28,654 nucleotides of DNA, taken from NCBI GenBank assembly GCA_002423465.1, contig DIWG01000080.1, positions 1 through 28,654 on the forward strand, read 5' to 3'. The DNA is from Syntrophaceae bacterium UBA6112 (GTDB lineage: Bacteria > Desulfobacterota > Syntrophia > Syntrophales > UBA5619). The first letter of the stretch is position 1. Every line of letters begins with the position of its first letter. Positions 7,334 to 15,554 of this stretch are shown here, one piece after another. Position numbers and translations under genes: made by a program. The notes beneath the pieces are model-generated. The model saw only the letters and a list, made by a program, of their open reading frames with translations, did no database searches and was not told where the DNA came from.

Positions 7334-8537
7334 CGCGGACCTCTCCGTCTTCCCTCATCTTCTTCACCCGGTCAAGGATAACGCCGGCCACATCCCGTTT
7401 GTCCATGAGGGGAAACGCCACCCGTCCCCCCTTCCAATCCAGAATTTGGATAACATTCGTATCGCCCCGGAAGCCCGCCCCGGGTTCCGTCACGTCGTTG
7501 GCCACAATGAAATCCATCCCCTTTTCAATGAGTTTCTTGTGTGCATGTTCGATCAGGTGATCCGATTCCATCGAAAACCCGACCAGAATGCGGCCGCCTT
7601 TCCGCTGCGCGACCTCGGAGATAATATCCGGGTTTCGCTCCAAGCGGATGGTCAGGGGACCTTTCCTCTTCTTGATCTTCGCCGGTTCGCAGACTGCGGG
7701 CCGGTAATCCGCGACTGCGGCAGCCTTGATCACCACCGTGGCCTCATCCAGGCGGTCCAGCAGGGCGGCCCGCATCTCAACGGCCGTATTGACCGGCACA
7801 AACTCGACGCCCCGTGGTGCAGGAAGTGCAGTGGGACCGCTAACCAACGTCACGGTCGCACCCCGCCGCTTTGCCATCAGGGCCAGCGCGTACCCCATCT
7901 TTCCGGAGGAGTGGTTGCTGATGAACCGAACCGGATCGAAGGGCTCCTGTGTCGGCCCCGCCGTCACGATGATCCGTTCATTTTGAAGATCCTTCACAGT
8001 CAGGATCGACTCGATTTCCTCCGCGATCTCTGCGGGTTCGGCAAGCCGTCCCTGTCCTTCAACCCGGCAGGCCAGTTCCCCGTATCCCGGCTCCATTACG
8101 GCATGGCCGCGCGAAGCCAGTTCGGCAAGGTTGTCCTGGACAATCTGATTTGCATACATCTTAGCGTTCATTGCCGGACAGATGAGGACGGGTGCCTCGG
8201 TGGCCAGGATGACCGTTGTCAGAAGGTCATCTGCGAGACCTGCGGCCATTTTACCGATGATGTTCGCCGTCGCAGGCGCAATGACGACCAGTTCGGCAAA
8301 TTCAGCGAGCGAAATATGGCCGATTTCGAACTTTCCCGGCACCCAAAACAGATCCTTTGCAACCGGATTCCCCGACAGGGTTTCGAATGTTAGCGGCGTC
8401 ACAAACCGGCAGGCATGGTCCGTCATGATTACCCGGACCTTCGCTCCGCGCCGCACCAGATCCCGGACCAGTTCAGCTGCCTTGTAAGCGGCGATACCGC
8501 CGGTTACGCCCAGAATGATTCTTTTGTCCTTCAGCAT
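7323..8537 (-). CDS. coaBC: Bifunctional phosphopantothenoylcysteine decarboxylase/phosphopantothenate-cysteine ligase
   Basis: A 404-residue enzyme catalysing two steps of coenzyme A synthesis: ligation of cysteine to 4'-phosphopantothenate (CoaB) and its FMN-dependent decarboxylation (CoaC). The N-terminal CoaC flavoprotein starts with ILGVTGGIAAYKAAELVRDL. It has the catalytic histidine in GHISLAEF (His74), the PAMNAKM motif (121-127) and Cys157. The CoaB half begins near 187 with VTAGPTQEPFDPVRFISNHSSGKMG and includes AAAVADYRP and the KIKK lysines. It has the usual full length. A short leader follows the promoter at 8564-8592, and a GAGGG site lies before the ATG. Confidence 0.96.
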   Translation of the reverse strand: MLKDKRIILGVTGGIAAYKAAELVRDLVRRGAKVRVIMTDHACRFVTPLTFETLSGNPVAKDLFWVPGKFEIGHISLAEFAELVVIAPATANIIGKMAAGLADDLLTTVILATEAPVLICPAMNAKMYANQIVQDNLAELASRGHAVMEPGYGELACRVEGQGRLAEPAEIAEEIESILTVKDLQNERIIVTAGPTQEPFDPVRFISNHSSGKMGYALALMAKRRGATVTLVSGPTALPAPRGVEFVPVNTAVEMRAALLDRLDEATVVIKAAAVADYRPAVCEPAKIKKRKGPLTIRLERNPDIISEVAQRKGGRILVGFSMESDHLIEHAHKKLIEKGMDFIVANDVTEPGAGFRGDTNVIQILDWKGGRVAFPLMDKRDVAGVILDRVKKMREDGEVRDGR

Positions 8538-8563
8538 ATCGGCATCCCTCGAAATGTTTATAA

Positions 8564-8592
8564 ATTATAGCAAGGATGCCTCGCAAGATCAA
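8564..8592 (-). promoter_or_regulatory. Sigma-70-type promoter for coaBC-udg
   Basis: On the minus strand, TTGATC (8592-8587) and a perfect TATAAT (8569-8564) are separated by 17 bp. Transcription would start near 8557, leaving an untranslated leader of about 20 bases before the coaBC ATG at 8537. This is the clearest promoter in the window. Confidence 0.75.
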
Positions 8593-8629
8593 GAAATTCA
8601 TGGCTCCCTGCCGGTGATGGTTTTTCGCC

Positions 8630-8658
8630 TTGCAATGCGTCCGCAAAGTGGCTATACC
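8630..8658 (+). promoter_or_regulatory. Possible sigma-70 promoter for the M23 peptidase gene
   Basis: TTGCAA (8630-8635) and TATACC (8653-8658) stand 17 bp apart, about 30 bases before the ATG. Each box matches four of six consensus bases. It lies back to back with the coaBC promoter in the same short divergent gap. Confidence 0.4.
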
Positions 8659-8686
8659 GCACCAAGTTCATCGAGGAGGAAGAAAA

Positions 8687-10015
8687 ATGCGAAAGCGATT
8701 CTGGTATATCGTCGGCTGTCTCGTACTGCTGATCGCAGGCGGAGGCGGATGGTTTCTCCTGACCGCCGGAGAGAGAGACAAACCCGCCGTGGAGATCGGC
8801 GCGGACGCAGCTTTCATCGGTCGGCAGAAGTCTTTGGCCGTTACCTTTTCCGATTCCGGCCGGGGACTCCGCCATACGGAGATCGTCATCACCCAGGACA
8901 ATAAACCCCGGGTTCTTTCCACCATCGACTTCCCGGAAACAGGTGTCCACAGCAAGACGGTTTCGGTTGCCATGGACGCCGCCGCGCTGAAGCTGAACGA
9001 CGGACCGGCCATCCTGACCCTCACGGCGGTCGATCACTCCCTCTGGAAAAACCGTACCACAGTGACGCGCCCGGTCACGATCGACTTTCTACCCCCCCAG
9101 ATCCTCCAACTCAACACGCAGAACCACATCAATCCCGGAGGAACCTGCATCGTCGCCTATTATCTATCGGAAGCAGTTCCTCTGACGGGCGTCCAGGTCG
9201 GCGACCTCTTCTATCCCGCTTATTCTGTCACGTTGTCCGGGAAACCCGGTTATGCGGCCTACTTCGCCCTGCCCCTCGATGCGACGCCCGGGGTTCCGCA
9301 GATCCGAATTCTGGCCCGGGATCAGGCCGGAAATGAGACCGCCAGCGGGATACCTGCTCTGATCCAAAAAAGGAAATTCCGCGACGACACCATGACCCTT
9401 ACAGAGAAATTTCTCGGGCAGATCATGCCGGAATTCCAGGCATTGATCCCGGAACTGCGCGGAAAATCCCCCCTTGAAACCTTCATCCATGTCAACACCG
9501 TGCTGCGCAAAGACAATCTCAAAACGATCCAGTCCTTCTGTCTGAAGTCGGAACCACGACCGCTGTGGCAAGACACCTTTCTCCGGATGAAAAACGCCGC
9601 GCCCATGGCCCTCTTCGGTGACCGCCGGACCTATCTCTACAATGGCAAACCGGTGGGGGAGAGCCTCCACAATGGCGTCGATCTCGCATCCCTCGTCCAT
9701 GCGCCGATCGAGGCCGCCAACAACGGCATCGTCCGTTTCACGGGGATGCTCGGCATCTATGGGAATGCGGTGATCATCGACCACGGGATGGGGCTCTCGA
9801 CCCTGTATGCCCACATGAGCGGCATTCAGGTCAAACCGGACCAGAATGTAAAGCGGGGGGAGATGATCGGTTTGTCCGGGATGACCGGTCTTGCCGGCGG
9901 GGATCACCTTCACTTCGGCGTCGCAGTGCACGGCCAGTTTGTCGATCCCCGGGAATGGTGGGACCCCCACTGGATCGCCGACAATGTGACGAAGAAACTG
10001 GACGTGAGTTTCTAA
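8687..10015 (+). CDS. Membrane-anchored M23 (LytM/NlpD-type) peptidase
   Basis: A 442-residue cell-envelope protein, probably a peptidoglycan endopeptidase. A basic start and single hydrophobic segment (residues 5-26) would anchor it with the rest in the periplasm. The middle part (about 40-225) looks beta-rich and Ig-like. The C-terminal M23 domain (about 325-420) keeps every key residue: His328 and Asp332 in HNGVDLAS, His376 in YAHMSG, and His407/His409 in HLHFG. It is therefore expected to be active, unlike degenerate EnvC/NlpD activators. The ATG at 8687 has a strong AGGAGGA site; a TTG 57 bases earlier does not. It converges on rapZ, and the two stop codons overlap by 4 bp. Confidence 0.92.
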   Translation: MRKRFWYIVGCLVLLIAGGGGWFLLTAGERDKPAVEIGADAAFIGRQKSLAVTFSDSGRGLRHTEIVITQDNKPRVLSTIDFPETGVHSKTVSVAMDAAALKLNDGPAILTLTAVDHSLWKNRTTVTRPVTIDFLPPQILQLNTQNHINPGGTCIVAYYLSEAVPLTGVQVGDLFYPAYSVTLSGKPGYAAYFALPLDATPGVPQIRILARDQAGNETASGIPALIQKRKFRDDTMTLTEKFLGQIMPEFQALIPELRGKSPLETFIHVNTVLRKDNLKTIQSFCLKSEPRPLWQDTFLRMKNAAPMALFGDRRTYLYNGKPVGESLHNGVDLASLVHAPIEAANNGIVRFTGMLGIYGNAVIIDHGMGLSTLYAHMSGIQVKPDQNVKRGEMIGLSGMTGLAGGDHLHFGVAVHGQFVDPREWWDPHWIADNVTKKLDVSF

Positions 10016-10878
10016 GATTTGGCGATGTCGCGGTGGGCGATATTTACAAAATAACCCTTGTCCGCAAAGTGTTTCCCCAAAAGGTTGGCCATAACCACTG
10101 AGCGGTGATGGCCGCCGGTGCAGCCGAGGGCGATGTTGAACCGTGATTTCCCCTCTTTTTCGTAGAGAGGGATGAGGAAGGACATCAGATCAAATAATTT
10201 CGCCACAAAGGTCCGCGCCCCCTCCGATTCCAGAACGTAATCGCGGACCCTGCTTTCATGACCGTCGAAACAACGCAACTTCTCCACAAAATGGGGATTG
10301 GGCAGAAAGCGGACGTCCAGAACCATATCCGCATCCGCCGGCAGCCCGTAACGGTAGCCGAAGGAGGTCACATGGATGACCAGACTCCTGCCCGAAGCCG
10401 ATCCAAGGAAATGCCGCTGGACGACATCCTTGAGCTGATGGACATTGCAGGACGTTGTGTCGAACACCTTTTCGGCCATTTTCTTCAACGGGGCAAGCTT
10501 TTCCCTCTCCAGGAGAATGCCATCCATGAGTGAACCGCGCGGAGCGAGTGGATGCGATCGTCTCGTCTCGCTGAAACGGTGCACAATCGCCTCGTCGGCG
10601 GCATCGAAAAAAAGGATCTCGATCCGATAACCCTTTTCCCGAAGCCGGGTGAAGATCCGCGGATATTTTTCCAAAAACCCCCGCTCCCGGAGATCCATGA
10701 CCATCGCCACCTGCGCGATCTCCTTGGCGGGGTCGGACTGGATCTCCAGAAACTTCGGAAGGAGGGCCACCGGCAGATTATCAACGCAGAAAAAACCGAT
10801 GTCCTCCAACGCCCGCACGGCGGTACTCTTTCCGGAACCGGAAAGTCCCGTGATGATCACCACACGCAACTGCTTCAT
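10012..10878 (-). CDS. rapZ: RNase adapter/nucleotide-binding protein RapZ
   Basis: A 288-residue protein. In Escherichia coli RapZ directs RNase E to the GlmZ small RNA to control glucosamine-6-phosphate synthesis; in other phyla its target is unknown. The P-loop ITGLSGSGKST lies at residues 9-19, followed by the family stretch ALEDIGFFCVDNLP, and the C-terminal domain ends with IALGCTGGHHRSV. The ATG at 10878 overlaps the ptsN stop as ATGA, strong evidence for coupling and for this start over the GTG at 10902. It is the last gene of the rpoN block. Confidence 0.95.
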   Translation of the reverse strand: MKQLRVVIITGLSGSGKSTAVRALEDIGFFCVDNLPVALLPKFLEIQSDPAKEIAQVAMVMDLRERGFLEKYPRIFTRLREKGYRIEILFFDAADEAIVHRFSETRRSHPLAPRGSLMDGILLEREKLAPLKKMAEKVFDTTSCNVHQLKDVVQRHFLGSASGRSLVIHVTSFGYRYGLPADADMVLDVRFLPNPHFVEKLRCFDGHESRVRDYVLESEGARTFVAKLFDLMSFLIPLYEKEGKSRFNIALGCTGGHHRSVVMANLLGKHFADKGYFVNIAHRDIAKS

Positions 10879-11357
10879 GCCGTCCCTGACCCCGCTCCGC
10901 ACTCGTCTTCTTTTTCGACGATGATCCGAATAAAATCCTCATGAATCTTTGCTTCCAGAAGATTCCTCCGGAAGATTGGATCTTTGAGCATCCGGGAAAT
11001 CTTCGCCAGGACCTTGAGATGCTGACCCGCTGAATTCTCCGGCGCCATCAGAAGAAAGAACAGATGCACCGGTTTTCCGTCCATCGCCTCAAAGGCAATC
11101 CCCGCTGTGCTCCTGCCGAAGGAGAGCAAGATCTCATCGAGTCCCGGGAGTTTGCCGTGGGGGATGGCGATTCCATCCCCGATCCCGGTGCTCCCCAACC
11201 GTTCCCTTTCCAAGAGAACGTGGAGCATCGCCTCGGGATCAAATTTGGTTTTTCCTTTCGCGAACACGCCCACCAACTCCGCCAGGACGTCGTGTTTGTT
11301 CCGGGCCATCAACTCCTCAAGAACAAATTCCCCATGAAGCATCTCTGAAATTTTCAT
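10875..11357 (-). CDS. ptsN: PTS EIIA-Ntr (nitrogen-regulatory IIA) protein
   Basis: A 160-residue PTS_EIIA_2 domain protein, which in Proteobacteria receives phosphate from NPr and regulates potassium uptake, stress and nitrogen responses. The phosphoacceptor histidine is in GIAIPHGKLP (His67). The family pattern LLERERLGSTGIGDGIAIPH and later FFLLMAPENSAGQHLKVLAKISRML are intact. The ATG at 11357 has GAGG eight bases upstream; a TTG at 11378 would overlap hpf. It lies 17 bp after hpf and overlaps rapZ by 4 bp. No HPr-like NPr gene is present here, so its phosphate donor must be encoded elsewhere. Confidence 0.94.
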   Translation of the reverse strand: MKISEMLHGEFVLEELMARNKHDVLAELVGVFAKGKTKFDPEAMLHVLLERERLGSTGIGDGIAIPHGKLPGLDEILLSFGRSTAGIAFEAMDGKPVHLFFLLMAPENSAGQHLKVLAKISRMLKDPIFRRNLLEAKIHEDFIRIIVEKEDECGAGSGTA

Positions 11358-11374
11358 GCCTGTATCCTCAAACC

Positions 11375-11911
11375 TCAACGGCTGATTTCCAGTAACGCAA
11401 ATTTTCCATCTTCCCGCCGATAGATGACGTTGACATTTTCAGTCGAAGAATCGCGATAGATCACAAACCGATTCTTCGTGGTTTCCATTTCCAGAACCGC
11501 GTCGTCGATTGACATCGCTTCCAATACCACTTTGTGTTCCTCGACAACCTTGGAATCGGTCGATTCCTCACCTTCTTCGGCAGGAGATTCACCGCCGAAT
11601 TCTCCGCTTCGGGAAGAATTAGCCTTGAAACCGCGGACTTTTTCTTTTCGTTTCTTGAGCTGACGTTCGATCTTTTCGATGGCATTGTCGATGGCCAGGT
11701 GCATGTCCTTTTCTTCCTCTTTGCTGTTGATATTCAATCCGTTGGCCATCAGGTTGATTTCAGCCGTATTCCGGAACTTCTCCACCGAGAGAATGACGCG
11801 GGCATCCACCGGATTATCAATATATTTCTCCAGTTTCTTCAGTCTCTCTTCCGCATATTCCTTCTGCCAGTTTTCCCCCTCCACATTCCTGAATGTCACG
11901 GAAATCTTCAT
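11375..11911 (-). CDS. hpf: Ribosome hibernation-promoting factor, long form
   Basis: A 178-residue ribosome-binding protein that helps to inactivate and dimerise 70S ribosomes in slow growth. The N-terminal domain (1-95) has the S30AE pattern (ISVTFRNVEG, NLMANGLNINSKEEEKDMHLAID, a basic helix KIERQLKKRKEK). An acidic linker of about 30 residues follows (SGEFGGESPAEEGEESTDSK). The C-terminal dimerisation domain (125-178) includes AMSIDDAVLEME and FVIYRDSSTENVNVIYRRED. The presence of this domain marks the long form, which acts alone. The ATG at 11911 has GGGAGG upstream. It follows rpoN after a gap of about 144 bp that holds no other gene. Confidence 0.95.
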   Translation of the reverse strand: MKISVTFRNVEGENWQKEYAEERLKKLEKYIDNPVDARVILSVEKFRNTAEINLMANGLNINSKEEEKDMHLAIDNAIEKIERQLKKRKEKVRGFKANSSRSGEFGGESPAEEGEESTDSKVVEEHKVVLEAMSIDDAVLEMETTKNRFVIYRDSSTENVNVIYRREDGKFALLEISR

Positions 11912-12055
11912 GATCGGTTCCTCCCGTTTCTGTTTTTACCCGCCCAAAGATGTTTATGCTGAACTCGGACGAGGAGATGATGCCGTATCGTGTCCCCCTG
12001 CTCCGGAACTGCAAAGTCGCAGACCAAACGGATATCTCTGTATCCCGTCAACGCA

Positions 12056-13519
12056 TTAAAAATATTTTTTCCGCCTCGATGAAGGCAGAACTCCCATCAT
12101 GTCCCGGTATTTCGCGATTGTCCGCCTCGCAATGTCTATCCCCGAAGCCCCAAGACGCTTGACGATTTCCTGATCGCTGAACGGTTTTCGGGGATCTTCC
12201 TCGCTGATGATCTTCCGGATATCCTCCTGCACGCTCTTGGATGAAACGTTGTCACAGCCGGTTTTGTGGATGCCGCTGCCGAAAAAGTATTTCAGCTCGA
12301 ATAGGCCTCGCGGCGTATGCATATATTTGTTCGTTACCACCCGGCTGATCGTGGATTCATGCATCTCCACATCATCGGCAATATCCCGCAGGATGAGGGG
12401 TTTGAGAGAGCCGATCCCGTTGTCGAAAAATTCCTTCTGATACCGGACGATGCTCTCGGAAACCCGATAGATCGTCTTCTGCCGTTGCTGGATGCTCTTG
12501 ATCAGCCAGGTCGCCGACTGGACCCGATCCTTAATGTACTTCTTCCCATTTTCCTTCGTCACTCCGCTGTTCATCCCGCCCATGATCTCCCGGTAAAAAT
12601 TGCTGATCCGGAGCCTTGGAAGACCGTCGTCGTTGAGGACGATCTTGTAATCGTCGCCGCTCTTGAAGACATAGACGTCGGGAACGATTGCCTGGATGCG
12701 TTCCTCATTGTAGACGCTCCCCGGATGGGGATCCATATGGCTGATGATCAGTACAGCGGCCAGAACATCCTCGATGGACGCCTTCAATTTTCGGGCGATA
12801 TGGGCATAATTCTTGATTTCCAGGTCTTTGAGATGATCGCGGATGATCCTCTCGACAAGGAAGCGGTCACTTCCCGCCATCGTCGCCTGGATGAGCAGAC
12901 ACTCGCGGAGATCGCGGCCCGCAACGCCAAGAGGATCGAATTCTTGAACTTTTTTAATCACCTCTTCCACGAAGACCGGCGAAACCTTCTCCTGAACGGC
13001 AATCTCATCCGCCGTAGCGGCAAGATATCCGTTCTGGTCCAGGTTGCCGATGATCTGTTCGCCGATCCGGTATTCATCGGCATTGAACTGGGAAAGACGG
13101 AGCTGCCACATCAGATGATCCGTGAGCGATGATTTTGCGACAAGAAGATTGTCCCATGAAGGGGCTGTTCCTTCCTTCCGGTCATAGGTGACCCCCATCG
13201 GACCATAATCTTCCAGATAGTTGTCCCAGTCAAAATCTTCCCGACCATCCCCCTCCCCCGTCAGTTCCTCGGTCCGTTCGACGGTCTGGGGCTCTTCCCG
13301 ATCCTCCGCGACGGTTTCCGCGGGTTCGATCTTCTTTTCGGCTTCAGGATCTTCATCTGATGTAACCTCCTCCAGAAGCGGATTTTCTTCCATCTCCTGA
13401 TTGACCATATCGACCAGTTCAAGCCGCGACATCTGCAACAGCTTGATGGCCAGCTGGAGCTGCGGCGTCATGATCAACTGCTGTGTCAGTTTTAGACTTT
13501 GCCTGAGTTCAAATGCCAT
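12056..13519 (-). CDS. rpoN: RNA polymerase sigma-54 factor
   Basis: A 487-residue sigma factor that reads -24/-12 promoters and needs AAA+ activators. Region I is glutamine/leucine rich at the N-terminus (LRQSLKLTQQLIMTPQLQLAIKLLQ). An acidic region II follows (about 45-100). The core-binding domain spans roughly 110-300. The HTH is in VEMHESTISRVVTNKYMHTPRG, and the RpoN box ARRTIAKYR is at 464-472. Length and domains are complete. It lies 21 bp after lptB, the usual order in Proteobacteria. A -24/-12 match upstream of the formate dehydrogenase operon is described separately. Confidence 0.97.
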   Translation of the reverse strand: MAFELRQSLKLTQQLIMTPQLQLAIKLLQMSRLELVDMVNQEMEENPLLEEVTSDEDPEAEKKIEPAETVAEDREEPQTVERTEELTGEGDGREDFDWDNYLEDYGPMGVTYDRKEGTAPSWDNLLVAKSSLTDHLMWQLRLSQFNADEYRIGEQIIGNLDQNGYLAATADEIAVQEKVSPVFVEEVIKKVQEFDPLGVAGRDLRECLLIQATMAGSDRFLVERIIRDHLKDLEIKNYAHIARKLKASIEDVLAAVLIISHMDPHPGSVYNEERIQAIVPDVYVFKSGDDYKIVLNDDGLPRLRISNFYREIMGGMNSGVTKENGKKYIKDRVQSATWLIKSIQQRQKTIYRVSESIVRYQKEFFDNGIGSLKPLILRDIADDVEMHESTISRVVTNKYMHTPRGLFELKYFFGSGIHKTGCDNVSSKSVQEDIRKIISEEDPRKPFSDQEIVKRLGASGIDIARRTIAKYRDMMGVLPSSRRKKYF

Positions 13520-13540
13520 GGGCCGTTTTTCGTCTCTTCT

Positions 13541-14263
13541 TCAGAATTTGAAGTCATCGCCGAAATAGATCTTTCTCGCAATCTCAGAGCCGGCGATCAC
13601 TTCCGGGGTTCCCTCCACGAGAACCGTTCCCTCGTTTACGATGTAGGCGCGATCGCAGACCGAGAGGGTTTCCCGAACGTTGTGATCGGAGATGATCACC
13701 CCGATCCCCTTCGTGCGCAGCCGGGCGATGATTCTTCCGATATCCGCCACCGCCAGCGGATCAATCCCCGCGAAGGGTTCATCGAGCAGAATGTATTTCG
13801 GCGACGTTACGAGCGCTCGGGTGATCTCCACCCGTCTCCTCTCGCCTCCGGATAAAGAATAGGCTTTGTTGTCGGCAAGTTGCGTCAGATCGAGTTCCGC
13901 AAGGAGCTGGCGCAACCGCTCATCGCTCTCTTCCCGGGTCAGGGAAAGCGTCTCGATGATCGCCAGAATATTCTCCCGCACCGTCAGTTTCCGAAAAATG
14001 GACGGCTCTTGCGGCAGGTAATTCAATCCTTTTCGCGCCCGGACATACATTGGACAGCGGCTTAGGTCCTCGCCATCGAGAAAAATCGCCCCGCCATCCG
14101 GCTTGATCAATCCGACGATCATGTAGAAGGTGGTCGTCTTTCCAGCGCCGTTGGGTCCAAGAAGACCGACTACCTCACCGGGATTGATTTCCAGATGAAT
14201 CCGGTCGACCACCCTTCTGCCGTTGTAGATCTTGATTAGATCCGTTGCCGTCAGTTTTCCCAT
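13541..14263 (-). CDS. lptB: LPS export ABC transporter ATP-binding protein LptB
   Basis: A 240-residue ATPase powering LPS extraction from the inner membrane with LptF and LptG (not in this window). Walker A is GPNGAGKT (36-43), the signature is SLSGGERRR, Walker B is KYILLDEPFAGIDP, and the switch histidine is in ISDHNV. The family stretch QEPSIFRKLTVRENI is present. The ATG at 14263 gives the standard length; the open frame extends to 14452 but those 63 residues overlap lptA and look unrelated. It follows lptA by 40 bp. Confidence 0.97.
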   Translation of the reverse strand: MGKLTATDLIKIYNGRRVVDRIHLEINPGEVVGLLGPNGAGKTTTFYMIVGLIKPDGGAIFLDGEDLSRCPMYVRARKGLNYLPQEPSIFRKLTVRENILAIIETLSLTREESDERLRQLLAELDLTQLADNKAYSLSGGERRRVEITRALVTSPKYILLDEPFAGIDPLAVADIGRIIARLRTKGIGVIISDHNVRETLSVCDRAYIVNEGTVLVEGTPEVIAGSEIARKIYFGDDFKF

Positions 14264-14303
14264 GATGAGATCCCGTGATATTCGGCCAAGGAGAAAGAGA
14301 AGG

Positions 14304-14882
14304 TCACTTTTTTTTCTCCTCTTTCTCTTTGGGATAGATGATGGCCGTGACACGCCGGTTCTCCAAGCTCTCCACCACCCCCCGGTTCTCATCCAGAAAT
14401 ACGACGATCCGGTCACCTCGGACAACGTTTTCTCCTTCGCGCAGGACGGCATTGCCCGTCATGGTGATCTTCTGGACATCCTGCAGAAAAACGGCCTCTT
14501 CACCGGTCACGATCCGTTCGCCCTCGGTGATCGACACGTGCCCTTTTGCCTCCACTTTCTCCAGATTTCCTGTCGATTCGAGTCCCGCGGTCGACCCGCC
14601 GGTCGTTTTGGTGTCCTGCCTGTAGTAGAGCGTCAGACGATCCGCCCGGATCGTTCGTGCACCCTGCGTAGCCACCGCATTTCCGTAAAAGACGACGATC
14701 CGTTCCTCATTGTATGCATCCATACGATCGGAAACGATCTGAATCGGCTGTTTCTTCTCGATCAGGGGTTTCTGCTTTGTCGCCCCCTGCACTCCGCCCG
14801 GCTGATAGTGGAACGCAACCAGAACGAACACGAAGATGATAAACCTGTAGAACTTTCCCGACATTCGACTTTCCCCTCTCAT
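14304..14882 (-). CDS. lptA: Periplasmic LPS transport protein LptA
   Basis: A 192-residue protein that bridges LPS across the periplasm. A signal peptide (about residues 7-34, hydrophobic core FIIFVFVLVAF) is followed by the OstA/LptA beta-jellyroll: QPIQIVSDRMDAYNEERIVV, FYGNAVATQGARTIRADRLTLYY, VEAKGHVSITEGERIVTGEEA and AVLREGENVVRGDRIVVFLD. The tail is lysine-rich. The first ATG overlaps the lptC stop by 4 bp (ATGA). A second ATG at 14864 has GAGGGG upstream and may be the true start. Confidence 0.93.
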   Translation of the reverse strand: MRGESRMSGKFYRFIIFVFVLVAFHYQPGGVQGATKQKPLIEKKQPIQIVSDRMDAYNEERIVVFYGNAVATQGARTIRADRLTLYYRQDTKTTGGSTAGLESTGNLEKVEAKGHVSITEGERIVTGEEAVFLQDVQKITMTGNAVLREGENVVRGDRIVVFLDENRGVVESLENRRVTAIIYPKEKEEKKK

Positions 14883-15436
14883 TTTCCGACAGAGTTCGCC
14901 CTAACTTGCGACAGAAGTGAGACCTTTTTTTCGTTCAGGGTCAGGATCATTCCCACACCACTGATCCGGACACTCCCGTTTTCCATAACCACGAGCTGGT
15001 CTGTTTCGACCCGTTTTCCGGCATCCACGTACACAAGGCGCTCTGTCGTAATCCGGTCGCCATTTTCCGAAACAACATTGACCTTTCCTTCAATTTCCAT
15101 ATCTCGGGACTGGGTATTGAATCGCCCCCGGTCGCCGCTCATCGTAAAGACTCGGCCATCTTTCATCACCAACCGGACTTTTACCTGATCGAAAAGCGCC
15201 AGGTTTTCCTTCTTCTGGTACCGGGCCGTGTCCGCCATGATCTCCCACTTCATGTCGGAAGTCCCGACATCGGTAAAACGAACATTCTTGACCTGTAGAT
15301 CGACGCGGTCCGACATGACCTTGAGCATCGTTTTCTCCGGCGTTTGCCTGAGGGAAACCGCGAGGATCGCCGCTATGGACAGGATCACCAGCAGCGTTGA
15401 AACGATGAACAACGTCTTCCTTTTTATCTTCATCAT
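14879..15436 (-). CDS. lptC: LPS export membrane protein LptC
   Basis: A 185-residue bitopic inner-membrane protein that passes LPS from LptBFG to LptA. A single N-terminal helix (about 8-28, LFIVSTLLVILSIAAILAV) is followed by a periplasmic LptC fold with typical phrases: VKNVRFTDVGTSDMKWEIMADTARY, the FTMSGDRGRFNTQSRDMEIEGKV segment and TERLVYVDAGKRVETDQLV. Length is normal. It has its own promoter (15494-15522) and is followed immediately by lptA. Confidence 0.9.
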   Translation of the reverse strand: MMKIKRKTLFIVSTLLVILSIAAILAVSLRQTPEKTMLKVMSDRVDLQVKNVRFTDVGTSDMKWEIMADTARYQKKENLALFDQVKVRLVMKDGRVFTMSGDRGRFNTQSRDMEIEGKVNVVSENGDRITTERLVYVDAGKRVETDQLVVMENGSVRISGVGMILTLNEKKVSLLSQVRANSVGK

Positions 15437-15493
15437 CTCTGCCCTGTTTTGCCGCCGATCCTTCCGCAGACTTGCGTACCGCGCCTGTTTGAA

Positions 15494-15522
15494 TTTATAT
15501 CACCTGAGCCTGGGGATGTAAA
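15494..15522 (-). promoter_or_regulatory. Sigma-70-type promoter for lptC-lptA-lptB-rpoN
   Basis: On the minus strand TTTACA (15522-15517) and TATAAA (15499-15494) are exactly 17 bp apart; each matches five of six consensus bases. Transcription would start about 50 bases upstream of the lptC ATG. It lies in the 118-bp gap after kdsC, so the lpt/rpoN genes can be expressed apart from kdsA and kdsC. Confidence 0.7.
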
Positions 15523-15536
15523 GTTGAAACGTCCCT

Positions 15537-15552
15537 TCCCGGTACGCCGGGA
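15537..15552 (-). other. Short hairpin just after kdsC
   Basis: A 6-bp GC-rich inverted repeat (TCCCGG and CCGGGA around a TACG loop) lies two bases beyond the kdsC stop. No U-tract follows on the minus strand, so it is a poor intrinsic terminator. It may stabilise the 3' end or cause partial stopping before the lptC promoter. Confidence 0.4.
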
Positions 15553-15554
15553 GG

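Noticed and set aside
14264..14452. 63-residue extension of LptB
   Set aside because: It is antisense-free but overlaps the lptA coding region and is unlike any ABC ATPase; the ATG at 14263 gives the standard length.
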